Shown here one piece after another: positions 1 to 7,918 of a DNA stretch of 7,918 nt. The stretch comes from Planctomycetota bacterium. Its GTDB lineage: Bacteria > Planctomycetota > PLA2 > JAEUHO01. The first letter of the stretch is position 1, and each line of letters begins with the position of its first letter. Under the pieces are notes generated by a model. That model made no database searches. It was not told where the DNA came from and was given only the letters and a program-made list of their open reading frames with translations. The stretch spans positions 1-7,918 of the forward strand of contig JAPKHB010000174.1 of NCBI GenBank assembly GCA_026647295.1, read 5' to 3'. The position numbers were made by a program, and so were the translations under genes.

Positions 1-192
1 CGCTCCCGCCATGGGGTAGAGGACGCGCGTGGGGGGCAGCACGACTGGGTCGCCGCGCTGCATCTCCTCGGTGTAGGCGCGCACCAGCGCGGGCCAGGCA
101 AAGAGCCCGTCGCTCGCCAGAAAACGCGCGTAACGCACGTACACGGCTTCGTCGTGATGCGGTTGCGGAGAGGGATCGAATGCCGCGAGGCT
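1..192 (-). other. Non-ActB sequence fused in frame to the ActB-type gene
   Basis: These 64 codons continue the ActB-type frame without a stop but do not resemble the ActB iron-sulfur domain. They contain no cysteine, where a C-x2-C and a later C-x3-C group would be expected. Codon use changes at the joint: 12 of 64 codons end in A or T, 9 of them in the first 28, against 5 in the preceding 141 codons. The translated segment includes YVRYARFLASDGLFAWPALV and PPTRVLYPMAGA and looks like genuine protein rather than a shifted frame; the other two minus frames do not restore the missing motif. The family of this segment was not recognised. It may be the interior of another gene brought here by deletion, recombination or a misjoined assembly. 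Confidence 0.6.
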
Positions 193-2943
193 CTCCATCA
201 CGCCGCGGGTGCGCACCGTCACGTCCGGGTTCAGCACGAGGTTCTCGACCTCGTCGTCGCGCGCATACTCGAACCAGTTGAAGCGCCGTACCTTGTACGG
301 GCAGTTGTTCGAGCAGTAGCGCGTTCCGACGCAGCGGTTGTAGACCTGCTGGTTGAGGCCCTCCTTGCTGTGCACGGTGGCCAGCACGGGGCACACCGTC
401 TCGCAGGGGGCGTGGTCGCAGTGCTGGCAGAGCATCGGCTGGTGGGCCGTACGCACGGCCTCGCCGTCACCCTCGAAGTAGCGGTCCACGCGCAGCCAGT
501 GCATCGAGCGCTGGCGGTGCATCTCGTCGCGGCCCACGACCGGGACGTTGTTCTCGGCCTGGCAGGCCACCACGCACGCCGCGCAGCCGGTGCACTGGGT
601 GAGGTCGATCGCCATGGCCCAGTGGTGCCCGGGGTAGGCGTGGTCGTCGTCCCAGAGCTGGGCCTCGGGGTGCGGGCCGTGCCGCCCCGCGGCCGGGTCG
701 CGGCGCCACGCGTCGTGGCGGGCCTCCTGCACGAAGGGCCGGTGGCGGTCGCGGGCCGGGGCCAGGGGCGCGGGCACCGTGAGCGAGTCGTAGAGTTGGG
801 AGGTGGCCAGCGCGTGCCGGGCGGCCACCGGGGTGAGGCGCACGGCGCGCGCGGGTCCCGTCCGCCCCCCGCCGCGGTCTTCGAGGAAGCCGCTGGCGCG
901 CGCGCCGACCGTGCCCCCGCGCGCGACCGTGGGCTCCCCCTGGATCCACCGGGGGCCGATGGCCTCGAACCGGTCCGTGCCGAGCCGCCCGTAGCCCAGG
1001 CCCACCGCGATCGCGCGCTCGTGCTGGCCCGGCTGGATCACGACGGGCAGTTCGATGGGCTCGGCCCCCGGCGCCTCGAGACGCACCCAGTCGCCCTTCT
1101 TCACGCCGAGCGCCTTCGCCGCCGCGGGGGCGAGCGCGGCCACGTTGTCCCAACTCACCTTCGTGAGCGGGTCCGGCAGTTCCTGCAGCCAGGGGTTGTG
1201 GGCGTGGCGGCCGTCGAGCACGCCAAGCGAGGCGTGCAGGACGAGCGCGAACGCGCCGGCTTCGGGCGCCACCGGCGCGGGTCGCTCGGCGGGGACGCCG
1301 GGGCGGGGCGCGGCGCCGGGCGCCGCGCCGCGGCCGGCCAGCGGGCGCGCAAGCCGCGCGAAGCCGTCGTGCACGGCCTGCGCGAAGAAGGCCTCGAAGC
1401 CCAGCGTCGTCTCGGCCGCGGGATGCACCTCTTCGCGCCAGGCCGCCTGCACCTGCTCCCGGTCGGTGGCGGGGGCGCCCGCCCAGCGGGCCAGGCTCTC
1501 CACGAAGGGGCGCCCGCGCCCCAGCGCGGTGAGCAGCGGCTGGCCCAGCGTGACAAGCCCGGCGACGGGCTCGGCGTCGTCCCAACGCTCGAAGGGGTGC
1601 GTGTCCGGACACGTGAAGTGGGCGCGGGTCGAGGTCTCGTCGGGGAGCGTGGCGAAGGAGACCACCAGCCCGGCCCGGGCGAAGGCCGCCGCCCAGCCCT
1701 CGGCGTCGGGCAGGTCGTAGAGGGGATTGCCGCCGGCCACCAGCAGCGCGCCGACCTCGCCGGCTTCGAGCTCGCGGCGCAGCGTGGCGAGCGCACGGTC
1801 GTCCCCGAGGCGCTGGAAGGAGGGCGCGGCGAGGTCGAGCAGCGGGCCGTAGGCGCCGAGTTGGTGGTTGAGCCACGCGGCGGCGCGCTGGGCGAAGGGG
1901 TCGTCCAGGCCGCACAGGACCACGGCCGTGCCCGGCGCGGCCCCGGCCAACTCGGCCCCGAGGGCTTCGAGCGCCGCGTCCGCCCCCGGCCCGGGCGAGG
2001 GCGCCCCGGCCCAGGGCATCGGCACGCCCCGCGCGCGGCCCACCGCCTCGGCGAGCGCCGCCACCGCGCCCGGCAGCTCCCAGGGCGCCCGCACCAGGCG
2101 CGCGTCGGCGGCGGCGCCCGTGAGGGACAGGCGCGCCTCGACCTGCACGTGGCGGGCGAAGGGCGCGTCGGGGCCCGCCAGGCTGCGGGCGGCGGCACGG
2201 TCGCGCGCGTGCTCGACGGGCGAGACGCCCGCGCCGAGGAAGTCGTCTTCGACGGCCACCACCAGGCGCGCCGTCGCCAGGCGCACCCGGGGCAGGTGGC
2301 GCACGCCGAAGACCTCCTCGTGCGCGTCCAACGCGGCCGTTCGGCCGACCGGGTCGTAGCGGACCTGCCGCGCGCCGGGGAAGGCGTCGAGGAAGCGCGC
2401 GATGGCGCGCCGGCGCGTGGGGCCGTTGACCGTGCCCGTGAGCACCCGCACCTTGCGGCCCGCGGCGCGCTCCGCGGCCAGACGCTCGGCGATCCGGGCG
2501 TCGGCGAAGTCCCAGGAGACCGCCTGGTTCTCGTACACGGGCGTGGCGAGCCGCTGGGCGTCGTACAGCGCCAGCACCTGCGCCTGCCCGATCGCGCAGG
2601 TTGACCCGCGCGAGAGCGGGTGCTCCGGATTGCCCTCCACCTTGATGGGGCGGCCGTCGCGGCACTTGACCAGGAGCCCGCACCCCGCTTCGCAGCCCTG
2701 GCAGAGCGTGGCGTACCACAGCGCGCGCCCGGGCGTGAGCTCGGGCGGGCGGTCGGCCAGGGGCAGGGCCTCTGTCTCGCGACCGCGCTGACACCCCGGC
2801 AGCGCCAGCGCGGCGAGCGAGAAGCCGGCGGCCTTGAGCAGGTCGCGGCGGGTCGCCCCGAGCGGCCCGGTGCCCACGACCTCGGCCCAGGCGCCCGCGG
2901 CGGGCCCGTCGGCAGAAGGGAGAGGGGTGGGGTCGTTGGCCAT
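1..2943 (-). CDS. actB: ActB-type fused molybdopterin-oxidoreductase-like/iron-sulfur protein, 3' part replaced and open at the window edge
   Basis: ActB is the large periplasmic subunit of alternative complex III, relaying electrons between the quinol-oxidising membrane part and cytochrome subunits. The frame is open for 981 codons from ATG 2943 to base 1. RRDLLKAAG at 32-40 is a Tat-type signal, followed by a hydrophobic stretch and a lipobox-like LPGC (Cys51). A molybdopterin-oxidoreductase-like part follows, with Cys81, Cys84, Cys88 and Cys116 in the CxxCxxxC-x27-C pattern of a Mo-enzyme [4Fe-4S] site and GRPIKVEGNPEHP between. A dinucleotide-binding-like domain lies at about residues 575-740. 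The iron-sulfur part has Cys784/787/790/794, Cys839/842/847/851 and Cys871/877/881, with Thr874 replacing a Cys as expected for [3Fe-4S]. Family similarity then ends at Glu917: the last cysteine motif expected after RGVME is absent and 64 unrelated codons follow. It starts 18 nt after actA, in the same frame, with a close GAGGA as ribosome site. The N-terminal identity is well supported; the end may be a recombined or misassembled gene. Confidence 0.8.
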   Translation of the reverse strand, partial: MANDPTPLPSADGPAAGAWAEVVGTGPLGATRRDLLKAAGFSLAALALPGCQRGRETEALPLADRPPELTPGRALWYATLCQGCEAGCGLLVKCRDGRPIKVEGNPEHPLSRGSTCAIGQAQVLALYDAQRLATPVYENQAVSWDFADARIAERLAAERAAGRKVRVLTGTVNGPTRRRAIARFLDAFPGARQVRYDPVGRTAALDAHEEVFGVRHLPRVRLATARLVVAVEDDFLGAGVSPVEHARDRAAARSLAGPDAPFARHVQVEARLSLTGAAADARLVRAPWELPGAVAALAEAVGRARGVPMPWAGAPSPGPGADAALEALGAELAGAAPGTAVVLCGLDDPFAQRAAAWLNHQLGAYGPLLDLAAPSFQRLGDDRALATLRRELEAGEVGALLVAGGNPLYDLPDAEGWAAAFARAGLVVSFATLPDETSTRAHFTCPDTHPFERWDDAEPVAGLVTLGQPLLTALGRGRPFVESLARWAGAPATDREQVQAAWREEVHPAAETTLGFEAFFAQAVHDGFARLARPLAGRGAAPGAAPRPGVPAERPAPVAPEAGAFALVLHASLGVLDGRHAHNPWLQELPDPLTKVSWDNVAALAPAAAKALGVKKGDWVRLEAPGAEPIELPVVIQPGQHERAIAVGLGYGRLGTDRFEAIGPRWIQGEPTVARGGTVGARASGFLEDRGGGRTGPARAVRLTPVAARHALATSQLYDSLTVPAPLAPARDRHRPFVQEARHDAWRRDPAAGRHGPHPEAQLWDDDHAYPGHHWAMAIDLTQCTGCAACVVACQAENNVPVVGRDEMHRQRSMHWLRVDRYFEGDGEAVRTAHQPMLCQHCDHAPCETVCPVLATVHSKEGLNQQVYNRCVGTRYCSNNCPYKVRRFNWFEYARDDEVENLVLNPDVTVRTRGVMESLAAFDPSPQPHHDEAVYVRYARFLASDGLFAWPALVRAYTEEMQRGDPVVLPPTRVLYPMAGA

Positions 2944-2961
2944 GGTCCTCGTCTCGCGGGG

Positions 2962-3636
2962 TCAGTAGTGGCAGGCCGAGCAGTCCACGGAGGGCGCCAC
3001 CGGCCGCCCGTTCACGCCGTTGGCGGCCGCGTCGCGGTGGCAGTTCACGCACCAGCCCATGCTCAAGTCCGAGAACTGCCGCACGCGTTCCATCGTCTCC
3101 ACCGGGCCGTGGCAGGTCTGGCAGGCGACGCCCGCCCCGACGTGCGCCCGGTGGTCGAAGTAGGCGAAGTCCGGCAGGCGGTGCACGCGCGTCCAGCGGA
3201 TCGGCTGCGGGCGGCGCGCCGGATCGGGCGCCCCGCGCTCGTCGAGCCCGAGCGCGTCGTAGAGCTTGCGGATCTCCGGCGACACCACGGGCCGGGCCTT
3301 GCGCCCCTCGGCCCGGGCCTGCTCGTGCTCGGCCTGGATGGCGCTCCAGGGCGCGGTCACCGAGCGGTGGCAGTTCATGCAGACGTTGGCGCTGGGGATC
3401 GCGGCGTGCCGGCTCGTCTCGGCGCCGGTGTGGCAGTATTGGCAGGGGATGGCGAGTTCGCCGGCGTGCAGCCGGTGCGAGTAGGCGATGGGCTGCCCGG
3501 GTTCGTAGCCCTGGTGGTTGCCGGGCGAGCGCGAGGTCGCCAGCCGCGGGACGAGGGAGAGGACGACCGCCAGCGCCGTCACGCCGAGCACGACGGGCCG
3601 CAGGGAGCGGGGCAGCGAGGGGGCGGCGCCTAGCAC
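2962..3636 (-). CDS. actA: Pentaheme cytochrome c, ActA-type subunit of alternative complex III
   Basis: ActA is the membrane-anchored, periplasmic multiheme cytochrome c of alternative complex III (quinol:cytochrome c or quinol:oxidase oxidoreductase). The 224 residues contain five CxxCH heme sites: CQYCH (65-69), CMNCH (86-90), CQTCH (172-176), CVNCH (196-200) and CSACH (219-223). A single hydrophobic segment at about residues 12-33 serves as uncleaved anchor or signal. NHQGYEPGQPIAYSHRLHAG before the first heme, IPSANVCMNCH, and LPDFAYFDHRAHV before the third heme are typical of the ActA/cytochrome c7-like family. The frame extends far upstream inside narK; the start was placed at GTG 3636 because a GGAGG lies 4 nt before it and the anchor begins soon after. 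This makes a 7-nt overlap with narK and implies translational coupling. The stop is in the same frame as the following actB start. Alternative names would be Qrc-type or a generic cytochrome c3 family protein; the fused ActB next to it favours ActA. Confidence 0.87.
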   Translation of the reverse strand: MLGAAPSLPRSLRPVVLGVTALAVVLSLVPRLATSRSPGNHQGYEPGQPIAYSHRLHAGELAIPCQYCHTGAETSRHAAIPSANVCMNCHRSVTAPWSAIQAEHEQARAEGRKARPVVSPEIRKLYDALGLDERGAPDPARRPQPIRWTRVHRLPDFAYFDHRAHVGAGVACQTCHGPVETMERVRQFSDLSMGWCVNCHRDAAANGVNGRPVAPSVDCSACHY

Positions 3637-5276
3637 GGGACCTCCGCATTCTTGCGGGCGTAGAACCACCAGTTCACGAGCAGACAGGTGAGGTAGTAGC
3701 CGGCGAAGCCGTAGAGCGCGACCTCCGGGGTCCCGGCCTTGAGCGCGTCGCCGAACACGTTGGGGATGAGGTAGGCCCCGTAGGCGGCGATGGCGGAGGT
3801 CCACCCCAGCACCGGGCCGGCCTGGGCGGGCGGGAAGATGATGGGGATCATGCGGAAGGTCGAGCCGTTGCCGATCCCCGTGGTGACGAAGAGGAGCAGG
3901 AAGCAGGCGAGGAACGGCACGAAGTAGCGGCCCGGCTCGGGCGAGCCGCGCGCCGCCGCCACGCACAGCCCGGCGCCGATGGCCAGACCGATCATGGCGA
4001 TCGTGTCCCAGTGCGTGACCCGGGCCCCGCCGAGCTTGTCGGAGAGCCACCCGCCCACCGGACGGATCAGCGAGCCCACCAGGGGCCCGAGCCACGCGTA
4101 GGCGAGCGGGTCGGGCGCGTCGGGGGCCTTGACGGCCTGCGCCAGGGCGTTGCCGTCGGCGTCCACGCGCAGGTAGCCGAACACGTCCTGGATGAGCTTG
4201 GGGAAGGCCGCGCTGTACCCGATGAACGACCCGAAGGTCATGATGTACAACCACGTCATGGCCCAGTTGTGCTTGTTGCGGAAGATCGCGAACTGCGTCT
4301 GAAGACTCGCGCGGGTGGCGCTCGCCGTCCCATGACGCATCAGGGCGAGGGTGAGCAGCACGGTCGTCGAGAGGATCACGAACAGCTTGAGCAAGGGCGG
4401 GGTCCCGCCCCAGTCCAGCAGCAAGAGGGCCACGCCCGCCCCGGTGGCGAGCAGGCCCAGGAGCTCCAGCCAGAGCATGGCGCCCACGGCGCGGGGCGTG
4501 GAGCCCACGCGGTGCTGCGGCAGGTTGTCCATCTTGAGCCAGGCGAGCACGGCAAGGAATGCCAGCACCGGCACCCAGACCAGGCCGGCGTTCTGGATCC
4601 ACACCTCGGAGCGGGTCACGGTCCCGTCCGCGGCCCGTCCGAGGAGGAGGTGGGGGTCGCCCCCCAGCGCCCCGAAGGCCCCGACCGTCACGATCCAGGG
4701 CAGGAGCACCTGCATCACGCTCACGCCGAGGTTGCCCAGGCCGGCGTTGACCCCGAGCGCCGTGCCCTGGACCCGTTTGGGGAAGAAGAAGGAGATGTTG
4801 GACATCGACGAGGCGAAGGCCCCGCCGCCGATCCCGCTCAACGCCGCCAGCACCACCAGCGTGGTGAAGCCCGTCCCCGGATCCCGCAGGGCGATGCCCG
4901 TGCCCAGCGCCGGCAGCAGCAGGAGCAGGGACGTGAGGGCGATCACGTTCCGCCCGCCGGCGATCGCGATCATGAAGGAGTTGGGGATGCGCAGGGTGGC
5001 GCCCGCGAGCCCCCCCACCGCAGGCAGCGTGTACAGCAGCGCCCGGTACGCCTCGGCCCCCAGGGGCGCGCCGTCCGGGCCCCGGAAGTCAAACAGCGCC
5101 GGGTCGCCCTCGTGCAGCTGCTGGAGCTTCACGATGACGATCGACCAGTAGAGCCAGACGGCGAACCCGCACAGCAGGTTCGGCACCGAGATCCACAGGT
5201 TGCGGGAGGCCACGGCCCGCCCGCCGCCCTGCCAGAGCGCCGGATCTTCCGGGTCCCAGCGGTCGATGCGTGCCAT
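3630..5276 (-). CDS. narK: Nitrate/nitrite transporter of the NarK family (MFS)
   Basis: This inner-membrane major-facilitator transporter of the nitrate/nitrite porter (NNP) family brings nitrate to the cytoplasmic NarG site and/or removes nitrite. The 548 residues include about 12 hydrophobic helices. The two nitrate-signature segments are present: AGLGNLGVSVMQ at about residues 178-189 and TTGIGNGSTF at about 465-474. Arg96 (TLRIPNSF) and Arg405 (SLIRPVGG) match the places of the two substrate-binding arginines of E. coli NarK (Arg89 and Arg305). GGWLSDKLGG after Arg405 is the usual MFS loop motif. The frame stays open upstream through narI, but that part is out of frame with the real narI; the ATG at 5276 was chosen because homology starts there and a GGAGG lies 8 nt upstream. 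At 548 residues it is longer than E. coli NarK (463), owing mainly to loops at about 55-75, 202-225 and 368-390. Whether it is a nitrate/proton symporter or a nitrate/nitrite antiporter cannot be told. The last 7 nt overlap the next gene. Confidence 0.93.
   Translation of the reverse strand: MARIDRWDPEDPALWQGGGRAVASRNLWISVPNLLCGFAVWLYWSIVIVKLQQLHEGDPALFDFRGPDGAPLGAEAYRALLYTLPAVGGLAGATLRIPNSFMIAIAGGRNVIALTSLLLLLPALGTGIALRDPGTGFTTLVVLAALSGIGGGAFASSMSNISFFFPKRVQGTALGVNAGLGNLGVSVMQVLLPWIVTVGAFGALGGDPHLLLGRAADGTVTRSEVWIQNAGLVWVPVLAFLAVLAWLKMDNLPQHRVGSTPRAVGAMLWLELLGLLATGAGVALLLLDWGGTPPLLKLFVILSTTVLLTLALMRHGTASATRASLQTQFAIFRNKHNWAMTWLYIMTFGSFIGYSAAFPKLIQDVFGYLRVDADGNALAQAVKAPDAPDPLAYAWLGPLVGSLIRPVGGWLSDKLGGARVTHWDTIAMIGLAIGAGLCVAAARGSPEPGRYFVPFLACFLLLFVTTGIGNGSTFRMIPIIFPPAQAGPVLGWTSAIAAYGAYLIPNVFGDALKAGTPEVALYGFAGYYLTCLLVNWWFYARKNAEVPC
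3641..3645 (-). promoter_or_regulatory. Ribosome binding site for actA (GGAGG)
   Basis: A full GGAGG, inside the last codons of narK, ends 4 nt before GTG 3636. It is the main reason for choosing this non-ATG start within a frame that is open much further upstream. Confidence 0.7.
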
Positions 5277-5284
5277 GGGTCGGT

Positions 5285-5289
5285 CCTCC
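5285..5289 (-). promoter_or_regulatory. Ribosome binding site for narK (GGAGG)
   Basis: GGAGG lies in the short narI-narK gap, 8 nt before ATG 5276. It fixes the narK start and rejects the longer frame that would run back through narI. Confidence 0.75.
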
Positions 5290-5293
5290 GGGC

Positions 5294-6037
5294 CTAGCGT
5301 CGGGTCCCGGCGGCCGGCGGCCCGCCGGCCGCGCGGATGCGGCGTCGGTCCCAATACCAGCGCACGACCTGGGTCTTGCGCCACAGGTACATGTTCGGGA
5401 TCACCAGCACGTGGACCAGGCGCGTGAAGGGGAAGAGGGCGATGAGCAGGAAGTTCCCGAGCACGTGCGCCTTCACCATGTGCGGCATGGGCGTGATGTA
5501 GGTGAGGTCGGGGTTGAGCTTCACGATCGACCACAGGTAGGGCGCGAGCGTCGAAGCGAACCAGGAGCTCCCCCAGGGGTGGAGCAAGGCGACCGCGAGC
5601 CCGGTGGCGACCTGCACGAGGAGCAGCGCGAACAGGATCCAGTCCATCGGCGTCGTGACGGGCTTGAGGCGCCCGGTGGCCAGGCGCCGCAGCAGCAGCG
5701 CCACCAGGCCCACCAGCGTCAGGAGCCCGAAGGCGAGGGCCGAGACCTCCAGGATCCACAGCCGCAGCGGGTCGCCGTTCCACCACAGGATCGAACGCGG
5801 CACCAGGAACGCCACGACGTGACCCGCCAGCACGACGAGGATCCCATAGTGGAAGGGGACCATGCCCCAGAAGTGCTCCTTGTTCTCCAGGAACTGGCTG
5901 CTCAAGCTCGAGTAGGAGAACTTCTGGCGCCGGTAGCGCTGGATCGTGACGTAGAAGAAGAGCAGCAGGGCGACGTACGGGAACACCGCCCACAGCAGGA
6001 TGTCCAGGTACGCGAACTGGGTGGCGTCGCCGGCCAT
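5294..6037 (-). CDS. narI: Respiratory nitrate reductase gamma subunit NarI (di-heme cytochrome b)
   Basis: NarI is the membrane anchor that oxidises quinol on the periplasmic side and passes electrons across two b hemes to NarH. The 247-residue protein has five hydrophobic segments, at about residues 10-30, 60-80, 92-117, 131-153 and 187-212. The four heme-ligand histidines can be placed at His63, His73, His191 and His209. Their spacings of 10 and 18 residues equal those of the E. coli ligands (56/66 and 187/205), so both hemes should be bound. The segment ENKEHFWG before the second helix is also typical. The ATG at 6037 has a GGAG at 6044-6047, inside the narJ end, with 6 nt spacing. Compared with E. 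coli NarI (225 residues) there is a C-terminal tail rich in Arg, Ala, Gly and Pro, encoded by a near-perfect palindrome (5310-5332). narK follows after 17 nt. Confidence 0.95.
   Translation of the reverse strand: MAGDATQFAYLDILLWAVFPYVALLLFFYVTIQRYRRQKFSYSSLSSQFLENKEHFWGMVPFHYGILVVLAGHVVAFLVPRSILWWNGDPLRLWILEVSALAFGLLTLVGLVALLLRRLATGRLKPVTTPMDWILFALLLVQVATGLAVALLHPWGSSWFASTLAPYLWSIVKLNPDLTYITPMPHMVKAHVLGNFLLIALFPFTRLVHVLVIPNMYLWRKTQVVRWYWDRRRIRAAGGPPAAGTRR
5310..5332. repeat. Perfect inverted repeat, 11-bp arms with a 1-nt centre, at the 3' end of narI
   Basis: The arms GCGGCCGGCGG and CCGCCGGCCGC are exact reverse complements separated by one C. The repeat encodes the Ala/Gly/Pro part of the NarI tail and ends 14 nt before the narI stop codon, just ahead of the narK ribosome site. 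In RNA it could form a very stable all-GC stem with the innermost pairs opened as the loop. No T-run follows on the minus strand, so it is not a standard intrinsic terminator. A role in mRNA processing or in setting the narI/narK expression ratio is possible; chance in such GC-rich DNA is also possible. Confidence 0.55.
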
Positions 6038-6040
6038 GGG

Positions 6041-6678
6041 CTACTCCGCAAAGGCGCTGCAGCCGGTGCCGCAGGCGCTCGAGGGGGGGTACGGGGCGGG
6101 CCGCACGGAGCCCGTCACCCGGCGCTCGAGCGCCGGCCCGTACCGGCGCTCCAGCCAGCCGCGCGTCGCCTCCAGCGCCGCGCGGTAGGGGTTCTCACGT
6201 TCGCCGAAGCCGGTGAGCATCTTGACCAGGGCCGGCAGCAGGAACCCGCGGGCGAAGGCCGACACCTCCTCCGCCTCGGGGCGCCCCCCGTCCAGCCGCC
6301 CGAGCAGGCGCAGGGCGCAGGAGAGGTGGTCGGGGAGCTCGCCCCCCTCCTCGAGGCCGGTCTCGCGCAGCCGCCGGCGCATCTCGACCAGGAAGGCCCC
6401 CCGCTCGTACTCCTCCCCGAACAAGTGCCACCCGATCTCGAGCGTGCACGTCGGGTTGATGTCGAAGGTCCGGGTGAAGAGTTCCTCGCGCTCGGCAGTC
6501 CCCGTCGCCCCCAGCCCCACCGCCGCGGGCTCGAAGATCGCGCCCAACTGGGGGTCCAGCGCCGCGAGGGCCTCCTGGGCGGCGGCGACGTGGCGATCGA
6601 GCGCGTCCCCGGGGTAGGCGAAGACGCCGGCCAGGGCCTCGGGGAGCGGAAACGCCGCCGGGCGGGCGGGGGCGTCCA

Positions 6679-6679
<1 letters not shown>
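6041..6679 (-). CDS. narJ: Nitrate reductase assembly chaperone NarJ
   Basis: NarJ belongs to the TorD/NarJ family of cytoplasmic chaperones that bind apo-NarG, assist insertion of the molybdenum cofactor and FeS cluster, and hold NarGH until it docks on NarI. It is not part of the final enzyme. The ORF gives 212 residues, a little shorter than the roughly 236 of E. coli NarJ. Family features seen are an N-terminal helix region with FAYPGD, a central HLFGEEYERG segment with a following RRLRETGL, and ELPDHLS, the best conserved patch of NarJ proteins. The C-terminus is rich in Pro, Ser and Cys (CGTGC near the end) and is not obviously conserved. The frame is open well upstream inside narH, so the start was set at the ATG that shares its A with the narH stop (TGATG), a classic translational-coupling arrangement. 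A GTG immediately before it is the only close alternative. narI begins three bases after its stop. Confidence 0.93.
6044..6047 (-). promoter_or_regulatory. Ribosome binding site for narI (GGAG)
   Basis: GGAG immediately before the narJ stop codon stands 6 nt from the narI ATG at 6037, so ribosomes ending narJ can restart on narI. Confidence 0.6.

Positions 6680-7918
<1,239 letters not shown>

Noticed and set aside
1..192. A frameshift explaining the loss of the last ActB cysteine motif
   Set aside because: Both other minus-strand frames were read through this stretch and neither shows the expected cysteine motif, so a base insertion or deletion does not account for the change.
154..2604. Long plus-strand open frame (816 codons)
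   Set aside because: It is antisense to the ActB-type gene, has a biased Arg/Gly/Ala/His composition and no recognisable motif. It arises because GC-rich third positions remove stops on the opposite strand.
467..3649. Minus-strand open frame of 1060 codons covering actA and actB
   Set aside because: It is in a different frame from the frames that carry the five CxxCH sites and the iron-sulfur motifs, and is mostly Arg, Ala, Pro and Gly.
3637..4602. N-terminal extension of actA back to base 4602
   Set aside because: The extra residues are an out-of-frame reading of narK. The membrane anchor and ribosome site support GTG 3636.
4011..5297. Plus-strand open frame of 428 codons over narK
   Set aside because: It is antisense to a complete NarK with both nitrate signatures. 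The predicted protein is His/Gln/Gly/Arg-rich with no hydrophobic pattern.
5277..5993. N-terminal extension of narK back to base 5993
   Set aside because: This part is an out-of-frame reading of narI. NarK similarity and a GGAGG place the start at 5276.

Overview
The window is a gene-dense piece of a very high-GC bacterial genome. Every real gene lies on the minus strand, so transcription runs from base 7918 toward base 1. Codon third positions are almost all G or C, which opens long but meaningless reading frames on the plus strand and in the other minus frames. The base composition and the presence of alternative-complex-III-type genes suggest an uncultured or little-studied respiratory bacterium. 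Complex III of this type is known from groups such as Myxococcota, Gemmatimonadota, Acidobacteriota and Bacteroidota. The phylum cannot be fixed from this sequence alone.

In transcription order the layout is: narH (5' end cut by the window edge), narJ, narI, narK, a pentaheme cytochrome c of the ActA type, and a fused molybdopterin-oxidoreductase-like/iron-sulfur protein of the ActB type that runs off the left edge. narG would be expected just upstream, beyond base 7918. Gene joints are extremely tight: narH/narJ overlap by 1 nt, narJ/narI are 3 nt apart, narI/narK 17 nt apart, narK/actA overlap by 7 nt, and actA/actB are 18 nt apart. No promoter or terminator is visible inside, so this reads as one polycistronic unit.

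NarGHI is the membrane-bound, quinol-oxidising, cytoplasm-facing nitrate reductase. NarJ is its assembly chaperone. NarK imports nitrate and/or exports nitrite. ActA and ActB are the first two, electron-transferring periplasmic subunits of alternative complex III, a quinol:cytochrome c oxidoreductase. Joining them to nar suggests that a second quinol-oxidising branch, feeding periplasmic cytochrome c or another acceptor, is expressed together with nitrate respiration.

Two points deserve attention. First, the ActB-like protein keeps all four cysteines of the Mo-bis-MGD-type N-terminal [4Fe-4S] motif, which ActB proteins often lose. Second, its homology to ActB stops abruptly at about base 193, just before the last cysteine motif of the iron-sulfur domain. 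The following 64 codons have a different codon bias, pointing to a recombination or assembly junction. No stretch over 300 bases lacks a gene, and no RNA gene, mobile element or CRISPR array was seen.
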